Below are positions 10,730 through 19,591 of a stretch of 64,000 bases of DNA, one piece after another. Within the stretch, counting starts at the first letter, position 1. Each line of letters opens with the position of its first letter. A model generated the notes under the pieces. The model ran no database searches, was not told the origin of the DNA, and was given only the letters and a program-made list of their open reading frames with translations. A program made the position numbers and the translations under genes. The DNA is from Candidatus Sedimenticola sp. (ex Thyasira tokunagai) (GTDB lineage: Bacteria > Pseudomonadota > Gammaproteobacteria > Chromatiales > Chromatiaceae): contig CP134874.1 in assembly GCA_037318855.1 (NCBI GenBank), positions 3,100,598 through 3,164,597 on the forward strand, read 5' to 3'.

Positions 10730-11326
10730 ATGAAACAGACCTCTGATACACCCGAGCTGGTGCTCGGTTCCACCTCACCTTTTCGCAAAGCGCTACTGGA
10801 GCGCCTTGCAATAGATTTCACCACCGCCTCTCCCGACATTGACGAGTCCGTCCATGCAGATGAGGCCCCGGAGGCGCTGGTCTGTAGGCTTGCACTCGAA
10901 AAAGCCAAGGCAGTGGCGGGTGATCATACGAATTCACTTATCATAGGGTCTGACCAGGTTGCCTGCATTGATGACACGATTTTGGGTAAACCGGGAAACC
11001 GGAAAAATGCCATAACTCAGCTCGAAAATGCTTCAGGCAAACGGGTAAGCTTCTACACCGGCCTTTGCCTGTTCAACAGTGCCAGCGGTAACAGCCAGGT
11101 GCTGTGTGAGCCCTTTCACGTGCACTTCAGAGTCCTGAGCCGCAGCCAGATTGAACGCTACCTGGATATTGAGGAACCTTATAACTGCGCCGGCAGCTTT
11201 AAGTCTGAAGGTTTGGGCATCTCCCTCTTTGAACGTCTTGAGGGGGACGATCCCAACGCCCTCATCGGCCTGCCACTGATCCAGCTCATCACCATGCTCT
11301 CCAATGAAGGGGTTCAGGTCCCCTGA
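10730..11326 (+). CDS. Maf-family nucleotide pyrophosphatase (YceF type)
   Basis: 198 aa Maf/HAM1-like protein: LVLGSTSPFRKALLERL at the start, SDQVA around residue 78 and EPFHVHFR later. YceF-type members hydrolyse modified nucleotides such as m7GTP. ATG 10730 (MKQTSDTPEL) gives the usual N-terminus; in-frame starts at 10688 and 10709 would add an atypical extension. It is divergent from oadGAB and followed 12 bp later by the PDC-sensor gene. Confidence 0.85.
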   Translation: MKQTSDTPELVLGSTSPFRKALLERLAIDFTTASPDIDESVHADEAPEALVCRLALEKAKAVAGDHTNSLIIGSDQVACIDDTILGKPGNRKNAITQLENASGKRVSFYTGLCLFNSASGNSQVLCEPFHVHFRVLSRSQIERYLDIEEPYNCAGSFKSEGLGISLFERLEGDDPNALIGLPLIQLITMLSNEGVQVP

Positions 11327-11338
11327 TCGGAAATACTG

Positions 11339-12304
11339 ATGACCAGCTCACTAAAACACAGCATATCGAAACAGCGTCAACTGCTGGCGGATATGATTGC
11401 CCCAAAACTGGAGGGGATAGCCGAAGCATGCAGCCACCACTGGCCGAACCGTGAGGGACTCAACAACACCCTCACCCAGCGTGTCAGTGAGCTACCCTAC
11501 TGCTCCTACCTCTATGCACTCGGCACAGATGCCATTCAAATCTCAGACAACATCAACACCAACAGCCATTTTCCCGAGCATTTTGGCCGTGACCGCTCCC
11601 AGCGCCCCTATCTCAACAATGTCTACCCAGCGGTGGACTACTGGCTATCAGAAGCCTACATCAGTCTGCTCTCCAACCGACCGAGCATCACTGCAATTCA
11701 GCTAATCAGGCGTAATGGCAAGGTCGTAGGCCTACTTGGCTGTGATTTCGACCTGCGCGACCTACCACTGTCCCAGCAGCTCTATGATGAGCCGGAGCAG
11801 TGGCGTCAGATAAAGGGCGATCCCTCAATTCGAGGCATGTTATTTCTACAGGAGCGAGCCACCAGCATCATTGATCAGCACATTGATGAAGTAACGCCCC
11901 TGCTGACTGAACTGATATGCAAGCACGGGGTGTTTCACAGCAAGCTGTTCTTCTCCAGCAGCCGTGCTAGCCTCTGGCTAATGAATGATCCTTATCGCTA
12001 TCGCATGCTCGACATCGAGGCACTAATGGATCCCGATATCTGCTTTGCCTATCCACTCCATGACTACCCGACAAATGCCGTTGTCCCGGAACACAAGATC
12101 AGCGAAATTTACGAAAGTTTCAAACGTCTGCGTTTTGCTGATCAGACGGTCTATCTTCGTTCAGGCTCACTCAATATATTTAATGGACTGGTTGGGCTCA
12201 ACTTCTCCTGCGACGGCTCTCACTATCTGCCCTGGGATGAATTTCTTGATCCCACCAATCCATTCTGGTCCGGAGATATACAGTCAACCAGCCGCCCGGC
12301 CTGA
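11339..12304 (+). CDS. PDC-like sensor domain protein without output domain
   Basis: 321 aa with no signal peptide or membrane helix. Residues about 30-150 resemble a PDC/Cache ligand-binding fold (YPAVDYWLSEAYISLL...IRRNGKVVGLLGCDFDLRDLPL), here apparently cytoplasmic. No kinase, GGDEF or methyl-accepting part is attached. The role is unknown; it may bind a small ligand and act through a partner. It starts 12 bp after the maf-like gene, probably in one transcript. Confidence 0.6.
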   Translation: MTSSLKHSISKQRQLLADMIAPKLEGIAEACSHHWPNREGLNNTLTQRVSELPYCSYLYALGTDAIQISDNINTNSHFPEHFGRDRSQRPYLNNVYPAVDYWLSEAYISLLSNRPSITAIQLIRRNGKVVGLLGCDFDLRDLPLSQQLYDEPEQWRQIKGDPSIRGMLFLQERATSIIDQHIDEVTPLLTELICKHGVFHSKLFFSSSRASLWLMNDPYRYRMLDIEALMDPDICFAYPLHDYPTNAVVPEHKISEIYESFKRLRFADQTVYLRSGSLNIFNGLVGLNFSCDGSHYLPWDEFLDPTNPFWSGDIQSTSRPA

Positions 12305-12513
12305 GAAGCCTCCGATCAATTCGTGATTTCGTACCTTGTTCGATTTCTACGCCGTAGCTCTATGTAATAGCAAGCAAGCTATTGCATGACTCATAATGCG
12401 AAAGAACCACCCCAACCGCCGGCAGTAATTGACTCAATAATCAACTACCGCTTAAGATCCCCCTTCTGCTGCCGTAATAGTCGGTAACACAGCAACGGAT
12501 TGGGCTCTCTACA

Positions 12514-12795
12514 ATGATACGCAGGCTTCCCCTATTTTATTTGAGTACAGTACTTCTTCTTCTCATTACCGGAGATGCAGCGGCCAATAAATTCGTCACC
12601 ATCTCAGGCGGTGTAGCATCTAATTCAGCCGATAAAATAGCCCTTCTGAAAGTAATCGCTTTTTATGCAGGAATATTTTTCAGCATCGCGGGGGTTGGCC
12701 TGCTTATCGGAAAAAAACAGTTGAAGGTTGGCCTTGCACCAGGGATTGTTGCATTACTCCTTGGCCTCGGCCTGATCTCGGTAAAATATATCTAA
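12514..12795 (+). CDS. small membrane protein, unknown function
   Basis: 93 aa: an N-terminal hydrophobic signal or helix (residues 5-24), then two helices (about 43-64 and 70-90) separated by KKQLKVG. No family recognised. It stands alone between a 210-bp gap without visible features and the oppositely oriented Nudix gene. The repeated GVG/GLG helix faces hint at a small oligomeric membrane protein, which is only an inference. Confidence 0.55.
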   Translation: MIRRLPLFYLSTVLLLLITGDAAANKFVTISGGVASNSADKIALLKVIAFYAGIFFSIAGVGLLIGKKQLKVGLAPGIVALLLGLGLISVKYI

Positions 12796-12877
12796 CTGAC
12801 ATGGGCTGTCAGTTGTCAGAGTATGGATTGGACTGGGTTCATGAAACCCAACCCAATCAATAACTCTCTTCTCGCCC

Positions 12878-13525
12878 CTAATCCCCTGAGACTTGGTTTT
12901 GTTGAGAAGTGACATCGAGTGCCACCAAACCAAGAATTTGTAATAGATTTATCGTCAGCCGGGCACTCACTCCCCAGAGCACCTCTCCATCATAGGGTTC
13001 AAAACGGATCACTTTCATAGGTAGCTCCGTGCCCTCAATTACACGATGATTAACCTGATAATTGGCGCCATCCGCCAACCAGTTCAGGGGAATACTGAAT
13101 ATTCGACTCACTTCACGTTTATCCGGCACAAGTACCAGAGGCCATGGAATCTCGGCAACTACAGGCTTCACCAGATAGTTGCTGATAGTACGATACTGAT
13201 CCAGGTGACCAAGGAGAGTGATATGCGATGAATCAAGGCCAATCTCCTCTCGTGCTTCACGCAGGGCGGTATCAACGGCGTCAATATCCCCGCCATCAAC
13301 CTTGCCGCCCGGAAACGCCACTTGCCCGCTATGGTGATCATTCTCATGCTCTGAGCGACGAATAAAGAGTAGATGCCATGCCCCATCCGCTCTAAATAGC
13401 GGCATCAGCACCGCAGCAGGGCTCGGTGGCCCAGGAAAAAAACCTACGGGATAGTTGTCGGCCTCAAGCCGATGCAGCCCACCGCCTGCTATCAAGCGGT
13501 ATAGCCTGTCACTATTCAACTCCAT
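12878..13525 (-). CDS. Nudix hydrolase, CoA pyrophosphatase type
   Basis: 215 aa. The motif HHSGQVAFPGGKVDGGD leading into ALREAREEIGL is the UPF0035 plus Nudix signature of NudL-like enzymes, which split coenzyme A into phosphopantetheine and 3',5'-ADP. In the Nudix box the usual Glu after GX5 is an Asp (GGKVDGGD). Start ATG 13525 (MELNSDRLYRL) was preferred; the longer frame from 13588 adds a Cys-rich stretch not seen in the family. Confidence 0.83.
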   Translation of the reverse strand: MELNSDRLYRLIAGGGLHRLEADNYPVGFFPGPPSPAAVLMPLFRADGAWHLLFIRRSEHENDHHSGQVAFPGGKVDGGDIDAVDTALREAREEIGLDSSHITLLGHLDQYRTISNYLVKPVVAEIPWPLVLVPDKREVSRIFSIPLNWLADGANYQVNHRVIEGTELPMKVIRFEPYDGEVLWGVSARLTINLLQILGLVALDVTSQQNQVSGD

Positions 13526-13682
13526 ACTGACTATTATTTCACAGCAGTAGCGCATGGCACACCTGCCTTTTACTGTAGATGCAGCCACTCAGCTTTCATC
13601 TATTTACATATCACGGTCTGAAAAGCTTCTACGGCAACACAATTGGCTCATGATATCCTAATAGGCTAAAACGACTGGTCAG

Positions 13683-14435
13683 ATGAGCCCATCTCAATTG
13701 GAAAACACCCTTCTCTACGGTGACAAAAAACTTGCCTACCGGCAGCAGCCGGGCAGTCAACCCGGGGTACTTTTTCTCGGTGGTTTCCGTTCGGATATGA
13801 GCGGCACCAAGGCCAAATCCCTCGCCGACTGGTGTCGTGCCACGGACCGCGCATATACCCGCTTCGACTACTCCGGTCACGGCGCCTCCAGTGGTGAATT
13901 TGAAGACGGCACCATCAGCCGCTGGCTGGGAGAGGCGACGGCTATACTCGATCAGTTAACCACCGGACCACAACTTGTGGTCGGCTCCAGTATGGGTGGC
14001 TGGATCGCGCTGCTTCTTGCACTTGTACGCCCCCGGCGGGTTCACGCTCTAGTCACCATCGCTTGCGCCACTGACTTTACAGAGCGGCTGGTAAGGCCGG
14101 CACTGACAGTGATGCAGCGAGCCCAAATAGAAGCTCACGGCGTTGCTTACCTCCCCTCCAACTACGACCACTCACCCTACCCCATCACCAGGTGCCTACT
14201 CGATGACGGGTTGCAAAACCTGTTGCTGGGCCAACCAATCTCAATCCACTGTGCAGTACACATGCTTCACGGAGAAGCGGATAAGGATGTCCCCTGGCAG
14301 ATCAGCCAGGAGACTCTGGAGTGGATCGAGAGTGACGATGTTCAACTCACCCTGATAAAGGGAGGCGATCACAGGCTATCAAAACCCACTGAGTTGAACC
14401 TCATCATCGAAACGCTGAAACGGCTGACCTTGTAA
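13683..14435 (+). CDS. alpha/beta hydrolase
   Basis: 250 aa cytoplasmic serine hydrolase. The nucleophile elbow is GSSMGG (about residue 102), the acid lies in HGEADKDVPW and the His in GGDHRLSK, a complete Ser-Asp-His set. It resembles ABHD10-like thioesterases/esterases, but the substrate cannot be told. It is transcribed divergently from the Nudix gene across a 157-bp gap that must hold both promoters. Confidence 0.8.
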   Translation: MSPSQLENTLLYGDKKLAYRQQPGSQPGVLFLGGFRSDMSGTKAKSLADWCRATDRAYTRFDYSGHGASSGEFEDGTISRWLGEATAILDQLTTGPQLVVGSSMGGWIALLLALVRPRRVHALVTIACATDFTERLVRPALTVMQRAQIEAHGVAYLPSNYDHSPYPITRCLLDDGLQNLLLGQPISIHCAVHMLHGEADKDVPWQISQETLEWIESDDVQLTLIKGGDHRLSKPTELNLIIETLKRLTL

Positions 14436-14439
14436 TCTT

Positions 14440-14658
14440 GAGCCGCAGCGTTGTGATAGCGCGATCACAAGCCCTCCCCGTGCATCTTCAGGGAGTACTG
14501 ATCTCTAGTACCGACACACTCTTTTTCAGCTTTTACAGCCTATTGATCCGCATCGTACAGGCGGAGAGCCGGAATATCATTTTCTGGCGTGGCTTGCTGA
14601 TGGAGATATCATTCTCACCATCCTGTTGTTCCTCCACACCCGGTATAGCCTGCGCATG
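14440..14658 (+). pseudogene. remnant of an EamA/DMT-type transporter (N-terminus)
   Basis: A reading frame here gives LQGVLISSTDTLFF, then NIIFWRGLLM, which looks like the first helices of a drug/metabolite-family exporter. After that the frame shifts and then runs into the inverted-repeat element at 14659. Without a database comparison this is a pattern judgement. If correct, the element truncated the gene. Confidence 0.35.
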
Positions 14659-14899
14659 ATCCTAGAATCCTCAGTTGGCCGCTTCATTCTACGAGCAACA
14701 CATTGATTTTAATTGCATTGACTGCGATCGCCTATTTCACTCTCAGGGTGAATCACGCTGCAGGGCGGATAGCACACTTGCGGTGGCGCATTACGGCGTT
14801 ACAACTCCTTGGAATAGAACAACTATTCCTCGTCGTTGTGCCTTGTACTGCACCACCGCAAGTGCACTCTCCACCCTGCCCAACTGAGGATTCTAGGAT
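14659..14899. repeat. 241-bp element with nested inverted repeats
   Basis: Perfect 19-nt outer arms: ATCCTAGAATCCTCAGTTG at 14659-14677 and its inverse at 14881-14899. Inside, a second imperfect pair (core CACTTGCGGTGG) lies near 14758-14790 and 14850-14880, and the centre holds GGAATAG-AACAA-CTATTCC. The whole can fold into one long cruciform. It has no coding capacity. It sits between a transporter remnant and the phosphoribosyltransferase gene. Confidence 0.75.
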
Positions 14900-14982
14900 G
14901 ATCGAGCAACAGACGTCGTAGGCGATATCCGGTAATATCTTAGTAGGAGCCTGTCCAACCCAAAAGAAGAACATTTGAAGAT

Positions 14983-15546
14983 ATGAGCGACAAACACTAC
15001 ATCAAAGCCCATGACCTGCTGTTGGACTCCTTTCGGCTTGGTCTAAGTGTCTTAAAAAGTGACTTCAAGCCTGATTTTATCGTTGGTGTCTGGCGAGGGG
15101 GGACTCCGGTAGGTATTGCAGTACAGGAGATACTCGATATCTTTGACGTAAAAGCCGACCATATCGCCATCCGTACCTCCTCCTATACCGGCATTGCCCA
15201 GCGGAATAAGGAGGTCCAGGTGCATGGCCTCAGCTACCTGATACGCAATATCAATGCAGAAGACTCTCTGCTTATTGTCGATGATGTTTTTGACACCGGC
15301 CTCAGTGTCCAGGCGATTCTCGACACACTGGAGCTGAAGGCGCGTCGCAATAAGCCACATGATATCCGTATCGCCACTCCCTGGTTCAAGCCGGACAACA
15401 ACAAAACCACGTTCACCCCTGACTACTACATCCACTCAACCGATCAGTGGTTGGTATTCCCTCATGAGCTCGATGGCCTGAGTAGGGAGGAGATGATGGA
15501 GAATAAAGAGGGTCTAAGAGCGCTTTTTCAGGAGATGGGGGTTTGA
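14983..15546 (+). CDS. purine phosphoribosyltransferase (hypoxanthine/guanine type)
   Basis: 187 aa with the PRPP-binding loop LLIVDDVFDTGLS at residues 96-108 and the early PPi loop VWRGGTPVG. It salvages a purine base using PRPP; the exact base preference cannot be read from the motif. The preceding 80 bp carry TAGGAGCCTGTCC (about 14944), which resembles one end of the small element found in front of cbbO. Start ATG 14983. Confidence 0.8.
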   Translation: MSDKHYIKAHDLLLDSFRLGLSVLKSDFKPDFIVGVWRGGTPVGIAVQEILDIFDVKADHIAIRTSSYTGIAQRNKEVQVHGLSYLIRNINAEDSLLIVDDVFDTGLSVQAILDTLELKARRNKPHDIRIATPWFKPDNNKTTFTPDYYIHSTDQWLVFPHELDGLSREEMMENKEGLRALFQEMGV

Positions 15547-15681
15547 AGGCAAGTGGAACCTACAAGTAGGACGATGAAATCTCAGAGAAGAGGTAATAAT
15601 CGCTGAGAATATAAGACAGCTCTGCATACTCTGTCCCCCTTTGCGCCCCCTGCATTCCGCTTTTTCGCATCAGGGGGGAGA

Positions 15682-16554
15682 CTAACTCAAATAGGCTGAT
15701 CCATGATCACCGATCAGTAGCGAGAAGAGTTCGGTGATCTCGTTATGCACCGTCATCACAATTTCGGGAATAATCTCCGGCGACACCCCCGCCAGCTGCC
15801 AGACCTGTGGTAATACCAGTTCTGTTATCTCCTGCAGGTCTTCTTCACGCAACATGACATCAGCCACCGCACTGCCAATATTAACCAGCGTCGCCTCAAG
15901 GGTATGATGTTCCGCCTCCTCCGGTTGGTGATGCCAGCGTATAGCCGCCTGCAGACTTTCCGGCAGCTTCCAGGAAGCTGCCAGCAAGTAACCCACCTCC
16001 TGATGGGTAAAACCAAATACCTCCTCCTCAGCCAAAGGTACAAGCTCATCACGCCCTTTACTGATCAGCAGTGCATCCCGTGACTGCTCCGGCAGTTGCT
16101 GACACAGCACCAGATGACCGATATCGTGCAACACACCCATCACAAAGAGGCGTTCCGGGTGCAGCACATGACGCTCTTTGGCCAACGCCCGCGCCACCGC
16201 ACCACTGCTAACCGAGTGGTACCAGAAATTGGGCATATTGATCAGGTCACCGGGTATCCCGGTAAACAGGTTGCCCGCAGCAGAGATAATTGCCAGATCA
16301 CGGAGCTCCTTTGAGCCAACCAGGGTAATTGCACGCGAAATCGTCTCAACCCGCCCGGGAAAACCATAAAAGGAGCTGTTAACCACCTTCAGTAGCCGAC
16401 TGCTTAAAGCTGTGTCCTGAATTATGACAGCGGCAATCTCAGCGGCAGAGCTTTGTCCATCATCCAACAGTTCATTGACCCGGATACAGGCCTCCGGCAG
16501 CGACAGCAGATTACCGCTCTGCTCTATCAATGCATCGGGTTTTATTTTTTCCAT
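15682..16554 (-). CDS. HDOD domain protein
   Basis: 290 aa single-domain HDOD protein: DTALSSRLLKVVNSSFYGFP is the typical entry and GVLHDIGHL holds the HD pair. HDOD proteins act in signalling, often linked to cyclic-di-GMP or chemotaxis; no partner lies beside it. ATG 16554 (MEKIKPDAL) has GGGAAAG a few bases upstream, so it was preferred to an in-frame GTG at 16566. Confidence 0.8.
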   Translation of the reverse strand: MEKIKPDALIEQSGNLLSLPEACIRVNELLDDGQSSAAEIAAVIIQDTALSSRLLKVVNSSFYGFPGRVETISRAITLVGSKELRDLAIISAAGNLFTGIPGDLINMPNFWYHSVSSGAVARALAKERHVLHPERLFVMGVLHDIGHLVLCQQLPEQSRDALLISKGRDELVPLAEEEVFGFTHQEVGYLLAASWKLPESLQAAIRWHHQPEEAEHHTLEATLVNIGSAVADVMLREEDLQEITELVLPQVWQLAGVSPEIIPEIVMTVHNEITELFSLLIGDHGSAYLS

Positions 16555-16793
16555 AAACTTTCCCACGAGCCATCACACCAAGCAGACAGTAAAACTGTAG
16601 CAGATAATCATTTGAGACTCGTCGAATATGGGAATTAAATATTGATAAAACGTATTAAGAATACCATCCAAAAAGAAGTCTCTTTTTTCCTATTGCACTG
16701 TATCTACGCAAAGTGCTGGACTTGATGCTATCTTTATCGCTAATATTCTAAGAAGTCAGGTAGTATTTTAAAGGAATATAAGGACTTAGCGCA

Positions 16794-17567
16794 ATGGAAC
16801 AGCAGGTGATGGAGCAGCAATATCAAATTGTTTTTCGCTACAGTATTAGCTTTCTAGGCACTGATAATGACGGTACCGAGAAGGAGCAGATCAAACACAA
16901 TGTCTGCCGGCTTTTACACATCACAAGTAAACACTATGACCGCTTGCTCATCTCCTCGGATAAAATCGCTCTGAAGCGAAGGATCGATTTACCACAGGCA
17001 AAGAAACTGCAAAACATGCTTGCCGACTTCGGTGTCTATTGTGAGATTCAACCCTGTAAATCTCTAAGCCCTACTCCACCAACGAACTCCAAGAATCATT
17101 TCAAATGCCCTGCCTGTGGATTTCATAAACACTTAAGCAGTAAAGATTTGCACCCCGAAATATGTCCCGGCTGTCATGTTATTACGGCAGAATACAGTAC
17201 GGAGAGCCAGGAAAGAGATCAGATCAAGAAAAACCTAAAGAAACTGAGGAAGAGAGAACGGTCAAAAGCAAGAGCCCAAGCTCCCGGCCCCTTGGCCGGC
17301 ACACCACCAAAAACGGACAAAAGAGCAGTAAAAAATATACTCATGATACTCGCCATTTTCGTGGCGGGAGGCTCACTTCTACTCTATCCACCACTGGGTA
17401 CACCTCTGGAATCATTGACCAGGTTCCTAATGAAGGATCCGACACCACGCCTTACCTCCCCTCCATCAGCCACTGCGCTAGATCCGTTGGGTAACAATGC
17501 ACGGCAGACAGCCTTTTCTCCACCGCCAACTTCCATGGGGACAGAAATAAATATGAAAACTCCCTAG
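16794..17567 (+). CDS. zinc-ribbon membrane protein, tandem paralogue 1
   Basis: 257 aa: an N-terminal alpha/beta domain (residues about 8-85), a zinc ribbon FKCPACGFHK...EICPGCHV (two CxxC pairs, about 104-127), a highly basic charged stretch, one transmembrane helix (about 183-201) and a Pro/Thr-rich tail. The function is unknown. A paralogue follows at 17786. The two share the leader TATAAGGAC before ATGGAAC, which supports the start at 16794. Probably membrane-anchored with the ribbon in the cytoplasm. Confidence 0.65.
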   Translation: MEQQVMEQQYQIVFRYSISFLGTDNDGTEKEQIKHNVCRLLHITSKHYDRLLISSDKIALKRRIDLPQAKKLQNMLADFGVYCEIQPCKSLSPTPPTNSKNHFKCPACGFHKHLSSKDLHPEICPGCHVITAEYSTESQERDQIKKNLKKLRKRERSKARAQAPGPLAGTPPKTDKRAVKNILMILAIFVAGGSLLLYPPLGTPLESLTRFLMKDPTPRLTSPPSATALDPLGNNARQTAFSPPPTSMGTEINMKTP

Positions 17568-17785
17568 TGGCTCTTCAACCTGACAACTTGGGACGCCCGT
17601 TACAGACAAATTCATATGGCAGGAAACCCTAACCACCTCACAGAAATCTCTTTTCTCTTTATGTACTTTATCCTTAGAGCCCTTTCCACCAGTGACAGCA
17701 CAAACACTGGACTTGCTTCTACCATCGGGTATATTTTACTGTCTGTAGCGCCTGAAGATGCTATTAACTATAAGGACATAGGGCA

Positions 17786-18436
17786 ATGGAACGGCAATAT
17801 AAAGTTGTTTTCCGCGGCACCAAAAAGAGGGGTACCGAGGAAGAGCAGATCAAACACAAGGTAACTAAACTTCTCCGCATCAGCCACACGGAGTGTGACA
17901 AACTGTTCAGTGACCCTAACGAAGTGGTCATGAAACGAAGGATCGACTTGCCCAGGGCAGAAAAACTGCAGCAGCTGTTTGCCAGGGTTGGGGTCTACTG
18001 TGAAGTCTTACCCTGTAGTGCCCTGGGACTAAACCCCGGACCAACAGAGATCAATAGTCTCTTCATATGCCACAACTGTGGTTTCAAGAAGAGTCTGGCC
18101 AGAGACGAGCGCCCCCCTGAAAGATGTCCCCACTGTATCACTACCACCGGTGAATATAAGGTGCACAAGAGCACACACCTGGAGAGTAAGCAGATCAAGG
18201 AGAATCTGAAGGCAATTAGTGAAGGGGAGAGTTCGCAGCGCAATTTCGATCCTGTGCCACTGCAAAAAAAGAGTCTGGTCAGAGGGAAAATTGTGCTTTC
18301 CGGACTACTAACTCTCCTGATTGGGATTACCCTCTTCCTCTACCTTTCGGAAGATAACGAGTTCGGTATTGACCTGAACCAACTGCCGGCAACCGCTACG
18401 GGAGTTGTAAATAAACCACCTCCCGATGAGCAATAA
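17786..18436 (+). CDS. zinc-ribbon membrane protein, tandem paralogue 2
   Basis: 216 aa, same architecture as the gene before it: N-terminal domain YKVVFRGTKKRGTEEEQIKH, zinc ribbon FICHNCGFKK...RCPHCIT, basic linker, one transmembrane helix near 170-190, short tail. Clear tandem duplicate: EEQIKH, MKRRIDLPRAEKL and VGVYCE align with EKEQIKHN, LKRRIDLPQAKKL and FGVYCE. The promoter-proximal DNA was duplicated too. Function unknown. Confidence 0.65.
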   Translation: MERQYKVVFRGTKKRGTEEEQIKHKVTKLLRISHTECDKLFSDPNEVVMKRRIDLPRAEKLQQLFARVGVYCEVLPCSALGLNPGPTEINSLFICHNCGFKKSLARDERPPERCPHCITTTGEYKVHKSTHLESKQIKENLKAISEGESSQRNFDPVPLQKKSLVRGKIVLSGLLTLLIGITLFLYLSEDNEFGIDLNQLPATATGVVNKPPPDEQ

Positions 18437-18755
18437 AGTAAGTCCCCGGTTAAAGCCGGTAAGTCACTATTTTTGACTGAAAGTCTGGGTATGTGTCAGC
18501 TTAGCGACACATCTAATCTGGCGCATCCCTGGATCAATGAGCGTGCCTAAGCAAAATGAGTAGCCCCGGTTGAGCTTGCGAAACCCGGGTGATACTGCCG
18601 CCCCCTTTTCTCTTTGCAACACCCTCAGCGTGCAGCAGTTCACACCTTTCCCTTCTCCAGCAACAGTCTTTATCTTTTTGTGACATGGATTGGAGTTTTT
18701 TCTCCTTTCGTCTAATAGATTGAAACCACCACAAGAGAAACAGAGGAGCCGGAAG

Positions 18756-19001
18756 GTGAGAAAATCAGCAACTTATCTATCAGCAATAATTCTGTTCGGA
18801 ATATCGGGCGCCCTGCAACCTGCAGAGATAAATCAATACTCCGGTTTGAATAGCTTAGCACCATCGAATTTTCAACCTACGCAGAACCTGAAAAAAATCG
18901 TTAAGACCAGGAGAGCTCTGAGGTCGTATAGCGTTTCACGTAAAAAACTTAAAAGTGCCATGTTGTTTGGCATATTGCTTGGAAGCAAATCATCGGGATG
19001 A
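18756..19001 (+). CDS. small exported protein, unknown
   Basis: 81 aa from GTG 18756 with GGAG seven bases upstream. Residues 1-22 (MRKSATYLSAIILFGISGAL) look like a signal peptide, followed by a basic tail rich in Lys/Arg. A longer frame from TTG 18690 is possible. No family recognised. Nothing else convincing is seen in 18437-18755 or in 19002-19429. Confidence 0.4.
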   Translation: MRKSATYLSAIILFGISGALQPAEINQYSGLNSLAPSNFQPTQNLKKIVKTRRALRSYSVSRKKLKSAMLFGILLGSKSSG

Positions 19002-19429
19002 TTTTTTGGTGTATACAGTCATCAACTCACACCGTTCTATTTACTAAAACCTTTAACGACACCCTCCTTAAGGAAACCCTGAACAAGTCGCTAACTATTG
19101 CCTTACATTCAGGAGATGTAATGTCGGTGTTAAAACCATGCTACTAGCCGGCTATCAACTGCGCCCCTCGCCTTGATTTTACCTCTCCAGAGCACAATTC
19201 AACTCCCCCAGACTTATTCAAAGCTACCTTAGTGGGACAGTAAATGAAATATCAGATACTTCTTCTCCAGACAAATACCTTCAATATTTGTGAGGCTTAT
19301 CATAGCAACCATGTGAACTAATCCAAATCACCTGATCGACGGGGAGGTTATGATAAAAACTCATAATTTATCCAGCTTATGATGGTTTATTATCAGCACC
19401 AAACATTATAAACAAGGTGATATTGCCTG

Positions 19430-19591
19430 ATGAATCTGCAGCTAACTTCTAATAAATATAAAAACTTGCAGCGCTGGGTTTGGCAGAAACGTGTTGACCA
19501 GCAGCATAATAATAAAGCTATAGGCGTTCGTACAAAGCCGCTTTTTTTGTCGGCATTGAGTGCAGCGGCATCGACTATCTTGCACAGTTGA
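19430..19591 (+). other. upstream frame of a frameshifted P-loop gene
   Basis: 53 codons from ATG 19430, with AAGGTGA about 10 bases upstream, ending TGA at 19589-19591 and overlapping the next ATG. Its residues up to VRTKPLF fit as the N-terminus of the following gene. At the T7 run (19542-19548) a -1 shift joins them as KPLFFVGIECSGIDYLAQLM, a glycine/serine-rich loop at the place where sulfotransferases have their PAPS-binding loop. Read straight, this frame ends 14 codons later. Confidence 0.5.
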
